NCBI GenBank assembly: GCA_046302715.1
Contig: JBKCHQ010000135.1
Span: forward strand, 1-12,116
Source of the DNA: CAMCXT01 sp046302715
GTDB taxonomy: Bacteria > Bacteroidota > Bacteroidia > M30B66
Length of the DNA: 12,116 bases
Direction: 5' to 3'
Below, in pieces: positions 1 to 5,611 of the stretch; the first letter of the stretch is position 1; each line of letters opens with the position of its first letter. The notes under the pieces were generated by a model. It saw only the letters and a list, made by a program, of their open reading frames with translations. It searched no databases and was not told where the DNA came from. The position numbers were made by a program, and so were the translations under genes.

Positions 1-209
1 ACCGCATTTAAGGCCGTAATGGCATTGGCTAAACTGGTATAACTTCCAGCTAGGTTTGGTGTTGCATTGGCACCACCCGTAACACTCACAGTTACCTGCG
101 CTGCCAGCTTTTGCCCACCCATTGCGAGCAAAAGAAACATGAAACAGAATGAAATCGGATTAGCAATCCAGCATCGCTTGGTTAACATTTTAAAAACAGA
201 ACGATTCAT
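1..209 (-). CDS. N-terminus of a large secreted protein (partial)
   Basis: This is the 5' end of a minus-strand gene that runs off the left edge; 69 complete codons are visible. The ATG at 209-207 opens a 38- to 40-residue leader with basic residues (K8, K11, R12), a hydrophobic core (SFCFMFLLLAMGG) and a small-residue cleavage region KLAAQ, so an Sec signal peptide cut near LAA-Q is likely. The mature part begins QVTVSVTGGANATP and continues with YTSLANAITALNA. Openings of this kind are familiar from giant Bacteroidota surface proteins that carry beta-helix or Ig-like repeats and end in a T9SS sorting domain, but neither is visible here. The gene is divergent from the met operon. The function is not recognisable from this fragment. 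The reading frame and signal peptide are seen directly; the protein class is inferred. Confidence 0.75.
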   Translation of the reverse strand, partial: MNRSVFKMLTKRCWIANPISFCFMFLLLAMGGQKLAAQVTVSVTGGANATPNLAGSYTSLANAITALNA

Positions 210-563
210 AAGGCGAATTCGAGTAAATTATTTGATTCAGGTAGATACCTCAACGTTGCTAAAATACAACACATCACCCCAACGCAATCTCGAAGCCTTA
301 TGTTTTTTGTTGGGGTTAATTATATCTCATAGATGTATTGATGATATTGCGATATGGAAATTATGGTAGCATGCTTAGGCAAACAGATTCGTGCATATTT
401 GAATAATTACCAATTGAAGGATTAGATAACCTATTATGCCTATAATCAACCTTGTGTATAATTAAATTTGAGAATTACCTCGTTTAGATGTCAGCCCCAG
501 GGTCCATACATTTTAGGCTTCATCGGCTTCACAAAAAGTTAACATTAAATTTTTTTCGACGTG
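210..563. other. divergent intergenic region, no gene seen
   Basis: AT-rich spacer between the leftward secreted-protein gene and the rightward met attenuator. No convincing coding frame was found on either strand. It holds an inverted repeat, CCCCAAC (277-283) with GTTGGGG (309-315), extended by one A-T pair to 276/316, with a 25-base loop; this would fall just upstream of the candidate minus-strand promoter. A short hairpin ATTAT-gcct-ATAAT occurs near 440. No SAM-riboswitch signature was found. Confidence 0.5.
259..287 (-). promoter_or_regulatory. weak candidate promoter for the leftward secreted-protein gene
   Basis: Read on the minus strand, TATTTTAG (266-259) matches the Bacteroidota -7 element TAnnTTTG at all but one position. 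A TTG (287-285) lies 18 bases upstream of it, close to the usual 19. This would give a 5' untranslated region of roughly 40 bases before the ATG at 209. Such short AT-rich matches arise easily by chance, so this is only a candidate. Confidence 0.25.
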
Positions 564-594
564 TTTGGAGATGAAAAAATCTATTCTACTTTTG
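564..594 (+). promoter_or_regulatory. Bacteroidota-type promoter of the met leader/operon
   Basis: TTTG at 564-567 and TACTTTTG at 587-594 are separated by exactly 19 bases. This matches the Bacteroidota primary sigma factor consensus (TTTG, N19, TAnnTTTG) at every fixed position. Transcription should start near 599-602, about 20 bases before the ATG of the leader peptide at 621. The placement immediately before a leader peptide and terminator supports a regulated promoter for metY-metX-hom. Confidence 0.75.
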
Positions 595-620
595 CCGGCA
601 AATACGTTTGAACTAAAATA

Positions 621-710
621 ATGATTTCAAATTTTAACACGATGATGATGTGTTGTACTTGTTGTAAGAACTACAGCAGGCATGGCCTTTATCTTTTTGT
701 TTTGAGATGA
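621..710 (+). CDS. Met/Cys-rich leader peptide of the metY-metX-hom attenuator
   Basis: A 29-codon reading frame, below usual gene-finder limits: it starts MISNFNT, continues with three consecutive ATG codons and TGT TGT ACT TGT TGT (residues 8-15, MMMCCTCC), then a short tail ending LFVLR and a TGA stop. The ATG at 621 is chosen because it follows the A-rich AACTAAAATA and lies about 20 bases from the predicted transcription start; ATGs at 642, 645 and 648 are in frame and could also serve. Four Cys and three internal Met codons in eight positions is far from normal composition and matches the products of the downstream genes. It is inferred to act in cis: ribosome stalling at scarce Met-tRNA or Cys-tRNA would prevent formation of the terminator at 739-773. 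The peptide itself probably has no other role. Frame and codons are seen directly; the mechanism is inference by analogy with trp/his-type leader peptides. Confidence 0.82.
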   Translation: MISNFNTMMMCCTCCKNYSRHGLYLFVLR

Positions 711-751
711 AATAACAGTCATACAAACATAAAATTTCAAAAAGCCTTGCC
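658..751 (+). promoter_or_regulatory. competing leader hairpins: pause hairpin and antiterminator
   Basis: Two alternative RNA structures can be drawn by hand. First, a 9-pair hairpin pairs 658-666 with 672-680 (two G-U pairs, loop AGAAC); its 5' arm covers the last Thr and Cys codons of the leader peptide. Second, GGCATGGCCTTT (679-690) can pair with AAAGCCTTGCC (741-751) in ten Watson-Crick pairs with one mismatch and one bulge; TTTTGA (700-705) with TCAAAA (737-742) can add to this. The second helix takes up the whole 5' arm of the terminator and shares 679-680 with the first hairpin. The three helices are therefore mutually exclusive in the classical order 1:2, 2:3, 3:4. A ribosome stalled at the Cys codons would break 1:2 and favour 2:3, giving readthrough. 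A ribosome reaching the stop at 708-710 would cover the 700-705 segment and favour termination. Confidence 0.6.
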
Positions 752-773
752 TCACCCGCAAGGCTTTTTTTTT
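739..773 (+). terminator. intrinsic terminator of the met attenuator
   Basis: AAAGCCTTGC (741-750) and GCAAGGCTTT (758-767) form a perfect 10-pair stem, extendable by two A-U pairs, around the 7-base loop CTCACCC. An uninterrupted T run spans 765-773. It lies 28 bases after the leader-peptide stop and 31 bases before the metY start, so it can only end transcripts that have already passed the leader. That position, rather than the 3' end of a gene, marks it as a regulatory attenuator. Confidence 0.88.
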
Positions 774-804
774 GCCCTTTCGAAACCTTTAAAACCCAAT
801 AAAC

Positions 805-2112
805 ATGAACAATTACAAATTCGAAACGCTCCAGCTTCACGCCGGACAAGACATTGATCCCGTAACAAAATCGCGGGCAGTCCCCATTTACCAAACCACT
901 TCGTATGTGTTCGATAGTGCAGAACATGCGGCCAATCTCTTTGGCCTAAAGCAGTTTGGAAACATTTACACACGGTTGATGAACCCAACAACCGATGTAT
1001 TCGAAAAACGCATCGCAGCCCTCGAAGGCGGTGTTGCGGCGCTTGCTACATCGTCGGGCCAATCGGCGCAATTTCTGGCCCTAACCAATATCCTTTCGAG
1101 CGGCGATAATTTTGTGTCCACGTCTTATGTATACGGAGGTACCTACAATCAATTCAAAGTTCAGTTTAAACGGCTTGGAATTGAAGCACGTTTTGCCAAT
1201 GGCGATTCGCCCGCCGCGTTTGAAGCGTTAATTGATTCCAAAACTAAGGCTATTTACCTAGAAACTATTGGCAATCCGCAGTTAAATATTCCCGATTTCG
1301 AAGCCATCGCATCGCTGGCCAACACACACAATATCCCCTTAATTGTCGACAATACTTTTGGAGGTGCAGGCTATTTCTTCAGGCCCTTAGAACATGGTGC
1401 CAACATTGTGGTTGCTTCTGCCACCAAATGGATTGGCGGACACGGAACTTCAATTGGCGGTGTAATAATCGACGGCGGAAACTTCAATTGGGCGAATGGT
1501 AAATTTCCTCAATTTACCGAGCCCAGCGAAGGCTATCATGGGCTCAAATTCTGGGATGTTTTTGGGCAAGGAAATCCACTGGGCCTGCCCAATATTGCCT
1601 TTATAATTCGTGCGAGGGTTGAAGGCCTGCGCGATTATGGAACTTCGCAAAGTCCGTTTAATTCCTTTTTGCTGCTTCAGGGACTCGAAACCTTATCGTT
1701 GAGGCTTGAACGCATCGCCTACAACACCTCAAAATTGGCTCATACGCTCGAACAACATCCCTTGATTGAGAAAGTGAATTACCCGGGATTACAGTCAAAC
1801 ACGTATTACCATTTGGCCGAAAAATACTTCCGAAATGGATTTGGCGGCGTTCTTAATTTCGAGATTAAAGGGGGGCACGAAGCCGCTGTTAAATTTATCA
1901 ATGCCATAAAGCTCATTAGTCATTTGGCCAATGTGGGCGATTCGAAATCGCTCGCCATACACCCTGCAAGCACGACGCATGAGCAGCTCAGCGTTGAAGA
2001 GCAGTTAAGCGCCGGCGTTACCCCAGGTCAAATTCGCCTGTCGATTGGTACCGAACATTTCGACGACATTTTGGACGATATTCAGCAGGCGCTCAATGCA
2101 TCGGAATTATGA
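805..2112 (+). CDS. metY: O-acetylhomoserine sulfhydrylase (O-acetylhomoserine aminocarboxypropyltransferase)
   Basis: A cytosolic PLP enzyme that converts O-acetylhomoserine and sulfide to homocysteine and acetate, the direct sulfhydrylation route to methionine. The 435 residues match the usual MetY length (about 420-440), longer than cystathionine gamma-synthase or MetZ types. Cys/Met-metabolism PLP family motifs appear in order: LHAGQ (11-15), PIYQTTSYVF (27-36), IYTRLMNPT (54-62, with Y and R contacting the cofactor phosphate), SSGQSAQ (83-89), DNTFGG (182-187) with the Asp that pairs with the pyridine nitrogen, and SATKWIGGHG (205-214) with the Schiff-base Lys208. The C-terminal HPASTTHEQL and GQIRLSIGTEH segments are also typical. 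The ATG at 805 follows an A-rich stretch (AAACCCAATAAAC). It is the first gene of the operon, directly behind the attenuator, and its stop overlaps the metX start in ATGA. It could also accept O-acetylserine to make cysteine, which would fit the Cys codons in the leader. Confidence 0.95.
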   Translation: MNNYKFETLQLHAGQDIDPVTKSRAVPIYQTTSYVFDSAEHAANLFGLKQFGNIYTRLMNPTTDVFEKRIAALEGGVAALATSSGQSAQFLALTNILSSGDNFVSTSYVYGGTYNQFKVQFKRLGIEARFANGDSPAAFEALIDSKTKAIYLETIGNPQLNIPDFEAIASLANTHNIPLIVDNTFGGAGYFFRPLEHGANIVVASATKWIGGHGTSIGGVIIDGGNFNWANGKFPQFTEPSEGYHGLKFWDVFGQGNPLGLPNIAFIIRARVEGLRDYGTSQSPFNSFLLLQGLETLSLRLERIAYNTSKLAHTLEQHPLIEKVNYPGLQSNTYYHLAEKYFRNGFGGVLNFEIKGGHEAAVKFINAIKLISHLANVGDSKSLAIHPASTTHEQLSVEEQLSAGVTPGQIRLSIGTEHFDDILDDIQQALNASEL

Positions 2113-3074
2113 TTCGCTATTTCAGGCATAATACCGATTTTAAACTGGAAGGAGGTAAGCAATTTGACGCAGTGCAGATTGCTTACCACACCTTCGGGAC
2201 GTTTAAGCCGGGCGTTAAGGTAATTTGGGTGTGCCATGCCTTAACCGCCAACTCGGATGTTTCGGAGTGGTGGTCGGGCCTTTTCGGAAAAGATTTGACG
2301 CTTGATCCCGAGAAGTATTTTATTGTCTGCGCAAACAATCTGGGATCGTGTTATGGTTCTTCATTCGAGCCGCCTGTTCGCAATACAACCGAATTGCCGC
2401 TAATCACCACACGTGATATTTCGCAGGCCCATTTGCTTCTTATGAATCACTTGCAGATTACTCAGATTCACCTGCTGATCGGCGGTTCGCAGGGCGGACA
2501 GATTGCCTTGGAAATTGCCTATGCACGTTTGCATTCCATCGAAAAAATGGTGCTTTTGGCCACCAATGCACGCCATTCATCGTGGGGCATCGCGTTTAAC
2601 GAGGCGCAAAGACTTGCGATTGCATCGAATGCGGAGGATGGCTTAAAAGCCGCCAGAGCCATCGCCATGCTCAGTTACCGCAATTACGAAATGTATAGCC
2701 GAACAGCGAACGAAGATGATTACGACAAAATAGAAGAGTTTGGAGCAGCTACGTATCAGCGCCATCAGGCCGAAAAGCTGAAAAAACGATTTGATGCAGC
2801 ATCCTATTGGATGTTGAGCAGGGCCATGGACAGTCACAACCTTGGTAGAGGGCGGGGCGACCTTGCTTCAGTGTTGGGCCGTATTCAAATTCCTACCTTA
2901 TTGATTGGCATTTCTTCCGATATACTTTTTCCCATATCAGAACTGCAATTTCTCGAAAAACATTTACCCAATGCACGGCTCAAAGTCATTGATTCAGCGT
3001 ATGGACACGACGGATTTTTAACCGAAACGCGCAAAATTAATCACATCATTCAGGCTTTTGTGCCTATTAAATAA
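2109..3074 (+). CDS. metX: homoserine O-acetyltransferase
   Basis: An alpha/beta-hydrolase-fold acyltransferase that acetylates homoserine with acetyl-CoA, supplying MetY. Visible features are CHALTANSDVSEWW (42-55, oxyanion/substrate loop), NNLGSCYGSS (76-85), TRDISQAH (101-108), the nucleophile elbow GGSQGG with Ser127, and Asp271 (SSDILFP) and His300 (YGHDGF) completing a Ser-Asp-His triad. The 321 residues are a little short of the usual roughly 350, which suggests a reduced lid or N-terminus. Two loops deviate from what I recall as the common MetX pattern: HALTA for HALTG, and CYGSSFEP for CxGSTGP. Acyl-donor preference (acetyl or succinyl) therefore cannot be read with certainty; acetyl is inferred from coupling to metY. 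The start codon overlaps the metY stop by four bases, so translational coupling is likely, and hom begins eight bases downstream. Confidence 0.93.
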   Translation: MIRYFRHNTDFKLEGGKQFDAVQIAYHTFGTFKPGVKVIWVCHALTANSDVSEWWSGLFGKDLTLDPEKYFIVCANNLGSCYGSSFEPPVRNTTELPLITTRDISQAHLLLMNHLQITQIHLLIGGSQGGQIALEIAYARLHSIEKMVLLATNARHSSWGIAFNEAQRLAIASNAEDGLKAARAIAMLSYRNYEMYSRTANEDDYDKIEEFGAATYQRHQAEKLKKRFDAASYWMLSRAMDSHNLGRGRGDLASVLGRIQIPTLLIGISSDILFPISELQFLEKHLPNARLKVIDSAYGHDGFLTETRKINHIIQAFVPIK

Positions 3075-3082
3075 CATTCATC

Positions 3083-4261
3083 ATGACAACATTAACAATT
3101 GGATTATTCGGATTTGGATGCGTGGGGCAAGGGCTTTATCATGCATTACAGAACAGCACGGGCTTCAAAACACAGATTGATAAAATAGTGGTGAAGAATA
3201 AAAAGAAAAAACGCCCGCTAAATCGCGACCTTTTTTCCTTCGACAAAAATGACATTCTCGAAAACCCTGAAATTGACGTGGTGGTTGAATTAATTGATGA
3301 TGCGGAAGAGGCGTTCAACATTGTTTCAACGGCCTTGCAAAAAGGCAAACATGTAGTTACCGCAAATAAAAAAATGCTCGCTTCGCATCTCGAAAAACTG
3401 GTAAAATTATCCAGGGAACATCAGGTGAGTTTACTCTACGAAGCAGCAGCCTGTGGAAGCATTCCGATTATGCGAAGCCTTGAAGAATATTTTGGTAATG
3501 AGCAACTAAATAGGATTGTTGGCATTTTTAACGGAACTACCAATTACATTCTCACTCGAATTGCCGACGAAAACTTAGCCTTTGCCGACGCACTAAGAAA
3601 TGCGCAGGAATTGGGATTTGCCGAATCTAATCCCAAAAACGATGTAGAAGCATTTGATCCGCTGTATAAAGCAATAGTTCTCGCATTTCATGGTTTTGGC
3701 ATTATCCTTCAACCCGATGGATTGCTGCGCTTTGGAATAAGTGCCCTCAAAGAGGGAGACATTGAATTTGCGGCAAAACATAATTACAGAACAAAGCTGG
3801 TTGCAAGCATTCAGCGTATTACGCAAAATAGCCTGAGCGCCTACGTTATACCCTGCTTTATTGATTCTGGGCATAAACTGGCAATGGTGAATAATGAGTT
3901 TAATGGCGTTATTGTGGAAGGTAGTTTTTCGGGCGAACAATTTTTTGTTGGCAAAGGTGCCGGAAGCTTTCCTACCGGAGCCGCGGTGCTCTCAGATTTA
4001 TCGGCACTTTCGTTTAACTATGCCTATGAAAATAAAAAATATAAGCAAGCAATTCAACCGGAAATTACCCATGATTTTAACCTGAAAATTTACGTAAGTA
4101 GCACCAATACCGAAGATATAGAATTGTTCCCTTTCGAATTGGTAGAGGAAAACCACCAGAAAAACGATTTCAATTATCGAATTGGCGATATACGTGCTTC
4201 AGAGCTTGCAAAGCTTAAGCATGTAATTGAACAGCGTAAAATATTTATCGCCATGATTTAA
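3083..4261 (+). CDS. hom: homoserine dehydrogenase
   Basis: Reduces aspartate semialdehyde to homoserine with NAD(P)H at the branch point to methionine and threonine. The N-terminal Rossmann domain has GFGCVG (10-15). VTANKKMLA (92-100) and the hallmark NGTTNYILTRI (150-160) follow. The catalytic region E181...D187...D192...K196 (ESNPKNDVEAFDPLYK) keeps the spacing of the acidic residues and catalytic lysine known from yeast homoserine dehydrogenase. FVGKGAGSFPTGAAVLSDL (288-306) is the conserved cofactor-closing segment. The 392 residues end in a tail (about 330-392) in which I see no convincing ACT domain, so feedback inhibition by threonine may be weak or absent. A lysine-rich patch (38-43) sits after the first beta-alpha unit. 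No aspartokinase is fused or adjacent. It is the third gene of the attenuated operon, eight bases after metX, and no clear terminator follows it. Confidence 0.94.
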   Translation: MTTLTIGLFGFGCVGQGLYHALQNSTGFKTQIDKIVVKNKKKKRPLNRDLFSFDKNDILENPEIDVVVELIDDAEEAFNIVSTALQKGKHVVTANKKMLASHLEKLVKLSREHQVSLLYEAAACGSIPIMRSLEEYFGNEQLNRIVGIFNGTTNYILTRIADENLAFADALRNAQELGFAESNPKNDVEAFDPLYKAIVLAFHGFGIILQPDGLLRFGISALKEGDIEFAAKHNYRTKLVASIQRITQNSLSAYVIPCFIDSGHKLAMVNNEFNGVIVEGSFSGEQFFVGKGAGSFPTGAAVLSDLSALSFNYAYENKKYKQAIQPEITHDFNLKIYVSSTNTEDIELFPFELVEENHQKNDFNYRIGDIRASELAKLKHVIEQRKIFIAMI

Positions 4262-4385
4262 CCCTCATTGCGCGATAGAATGGCAAAATTAGCCGCAAGT
4301 GCCGATTAAATAATCTATGATTCGTCGGGCTTAACCCACATGCATCCCGCAAGCTTATATTCCATAAGTATTAACGCATTTCATT

Positions 4386-4408
4386 GCTAACGCTTAAACC
4401 AGGTTTAA
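4386..4408 (+). repeat. degenerate 22-23 base repeat, copy 1
   Basis: GCTAACGCTTAAACCAGGTT followed by TAA matches the copy at 5020-5042 at roughly three quarters of positions; the shared pattern is CTAAYGCnTAnnC..GGTTTAA. It lies 32 bases upstream of the thioesterase start, and an inverted copy lies across that gene's stop codon. Similarity was judged by eye, and this is the weakest full-length copy. Confidence 0.35.
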
Positions 4409-4439
4409 AAACATCCAAAAATTGAAAACAAAAATCGAC

Positions 4440-4865
4440 ATGCAGCTTATTTCAAAGAAAATTGTAATGACCAAAGACATTGGCATTCATGGTAATCTTT
4501 TTGGTGGAATACTTATGGCCTGGCTCGATGAAGCCGGGGCTTCGCTTGCCACCGAATTTTGCAGAACGCCCTATTTAGTTACCGTTAAAATTGGCGAACT
4601 CATCTTTAACAAGCCCGTCAAAAGTGGCAATCACTTGAGGATTTATGGTAAAGTGCTTAAAGTGGGTACTTCCAGCATAAAAATATTTCTTGAGGCACGA
4701 AAGTTTAACCTATACAGTGGCGAGGAAATTTTGGTGTGCAATACCGATCTTACCTTTGTAAGGGTTGATGAAGATGGCCATGCTACTCCTATCGATAAAA
4801 CGCTTATCGAGTTGCATAGTGCCAAATTGCCCAACGTTGATATGCGAAGTGCATTGTTGTTTTAA
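4440..4865 (+). CDS. acyl-CoA thioesterase, hotdog fold (YciA/BACH-like)
   Basis: Predicted cytosolic enzyme hydrolysing acyl-CoA to free acid and CoA. From the ATG at 4440 the protein has 141 residues, the usual size for a single-hotdog YciA-type thioesterase. HGNLFGGILMAWLDEAGA (17-34) is the family hallmark: N19 and the two glycines frame the hotdog helix, and D30/E31 sit at the catalytic acid position. VTVKIGELIFNKPVKSGN and the GTSSIKIFLEA strand complete the fold. A TTG six codons upstream (4422) is open in frame, but the ATG is preferred because it follows the A-rich AAACAAAAATCGAC and puts the conserved fold near the N-terminus. It is separated from hom by 178 bases and is probably not part of the met regulon; no TAnnTTTG promoter was recognised before it. 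Its physiological substrate cannot be read from the sequence. Confidence 0.88.
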   Translation: MQLISKKIVMTKDIGIHGNLFGGILMAWLDEAGASLATEFCRTPYLVTVKIGELIFNKPVKSGNHLRIYGKVLKVGTSSIKIFLEARKFNLYSGEEILVCNTDLTFVRVDEDGHATPIDKTLIELHSAKLPNVDMRSALLF

Positions 4866-4883
4866 CCCAGATTATGCGTTAGG
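4862..4883 (-). repeat. degenerate 22-base repeat, copy 2 (inverted)
   Basis: On the minus strand this reads CCTAACGCATAATCTGGGTT then AA. It is identical to the copy at 5020-5042 in 20 of 22 positions with one single-base gap, in the opposite orientation. It overlaps the TAA stop of the thioesterase gene. Together with 5020-5042 it forms inverted ends (TTAACCCAGA...TCTGGGTTTAA) around 136 bases. Confidence 0.6.
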
Positions 4884-4936
4884 ACTTTGCTATGAGAGTA
4901 TAAAACACAAAATATCAGAAACTTATATTCGAAAAG

Positions 4937-4983
4937 CGTAGCAGGGCTACGGTTTGAGAAGACATGTTTCCGCCCCCGGCGGA
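4937..4983. repeat. pair of compact perfect hairpins
   Basis: CGTAGC (4937-4942) pairs with GCTACG (4946-4951) over a 3-base loop, and TCCGCC (4969-4974) pairs with GGCGGA (4978-4983) over CCC. Both stems are perfect six-pair helices 17 bases apart, inside the interval bounded by repeat copies 2 and 3. Neither is followed by a T run, so an ordinary intrinsic terminator is unlikely. Confidence 0.5.
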
Positions 4984-5019
4984 TCCTGATTTGAAGTAGT
5001 TTAGGCTCGGAATAGATTT

Positions 5020-5042
5020 CCTAATGCATATTCTGGGTTTAA
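5020..5042 (+). repeat. degenerate 22-23 base repeat, copy 3
   Basis: CCTAATGCATATTCTGGGTT followed by TAA, nearly identical to the reverse complement of 4862-4883. It is also the 5' side of an imperfect hairpin in which CCTAATGCATAT can pair with ATATTCCGCATTGG about 14 bases downstream, with bulges. Confidence 0.55.
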
Positions 5043-5571
5043 TCCATATTCCGCATTGGAAAAAACCGCATACCATTTGAGCCGATAATTTCTAACGCGT
5101 AGCATTTGAAAAAAAGCATATACATTTTGATGTAGCCTTTACGGGTAAATGGTTACACCTTGGGGCAGGATGGAATAATAGCGTTGTACTAAACATAAAA
5201 ATAACGGGAAACACGTGTCCCCGCCCTGCTTAAAGTTGCGAAATAGTAATTCACCGAACAAGCGGCTTTTTTGAACCGAATAATGAACAGCGATGTTGGT
5301 AAGAATTATCCGTTTCGCGATTTTGAAACGACTAATACCTGACTTGTGTCGTAACTTGATACCGGGGAGGAGGAGTGGCGGACCCCAAACCAATCGAGTG
5401 CAACGATTACATTATCAGTATATAATGATTTTTTTTGATTCCAGTAAACGGAGCCACCCATACTGGTAACTCGCATCATAGCGATTCCATTTGGCAATCC
5501 GGGCTGAATTTAGCTTTATAAACCTGCGTTTGCTCGGGATAAACCTGTATTCATACAACACACCTAACGAT

Positions 5572-5609
5572 CTAAGCATTAGCGAATTTCATTTCTAATG
5601 CATAATCCG
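5572..5609. repeat. inverted repeat at the 3' end of the GH106-like gene (partial copy 4)
   Basis: GCATTAG (5576-5582) and CTAATGC (5595-5601) form a perfect 7-base inverted repeat with a 12-base loop. The right arm continues TCTAATGCATAATCCG (5594-5609), the first half of the 22-base repeat. It lies just beyond the stop codon of the minus-strand GH106-like gene, so it could act as a transcript-end hairpin. No T run follows on the minus strand, and its terminator role is unproven. Confidence 0.4.
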
Positions 5610-5611
5610 TT

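Larger units (their letters stand above)
4866..5611. other. gene-free intergenic region with repeats and hairpins
   Basis: 746 bases between the convergent thioesterase (plus) and GH106-like (minus) genes. No credible gene was found: the frames on the minus strand (for example 5139-5497) are short, overlap one another and show no recognisable domain. It contains repeat copies (4862-4883, 5020-5042 and a partial one at 5594-5609) and two compact hairpins, CGTAGC-agg-GCTACG (4937-4951) and TCCGCC-ccc-GGCGGA (4969-4983). Two more hairpins are the imperfect CCTAATGC...GCATTGG (5020 to about 5076) and CCAGTA...TACTGG (5441-5466). A GC-rich patch (5360-5390) is conspicuous in otherwise AT-rich DNA. 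It may hold remnants of a small mobile or repeated element. No standard terminator with a T run was found for either flanking gene. Confidence 0.5.

Noticed and set aside
67..369. 100-residue plus-strand frame at the left edge
   Set aside because: It overlaps the signal-peptide-bearing minus-strand gene antisense and has no protein-like features.
480..804. Possible SAM-I (S-box) riboswitch before metY
   Set aside because: The conserved S-box core segments and four-way junction pattern were not found; the leader peptide with terminator explains the region better.
634..927. 97-residue minus-strand frame over the met leader
   Set aside because: It runs through the terminator and into metY on the opposite strand and has no recognisable features.
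3205..3221. A-rich run in hom (AAAAAGAAAAAA) as a programmed frameshift site
   Set aside because: The frame reads through normally to a full-length enzyme, and no alternative product is suggested by the other frames.
4422..4439. TTG start adding six residues to the thioesterase
   Set aside because: TTG starts are uncommon, and the ATG at 4440 has an A-rich upstream context and fits the family length.
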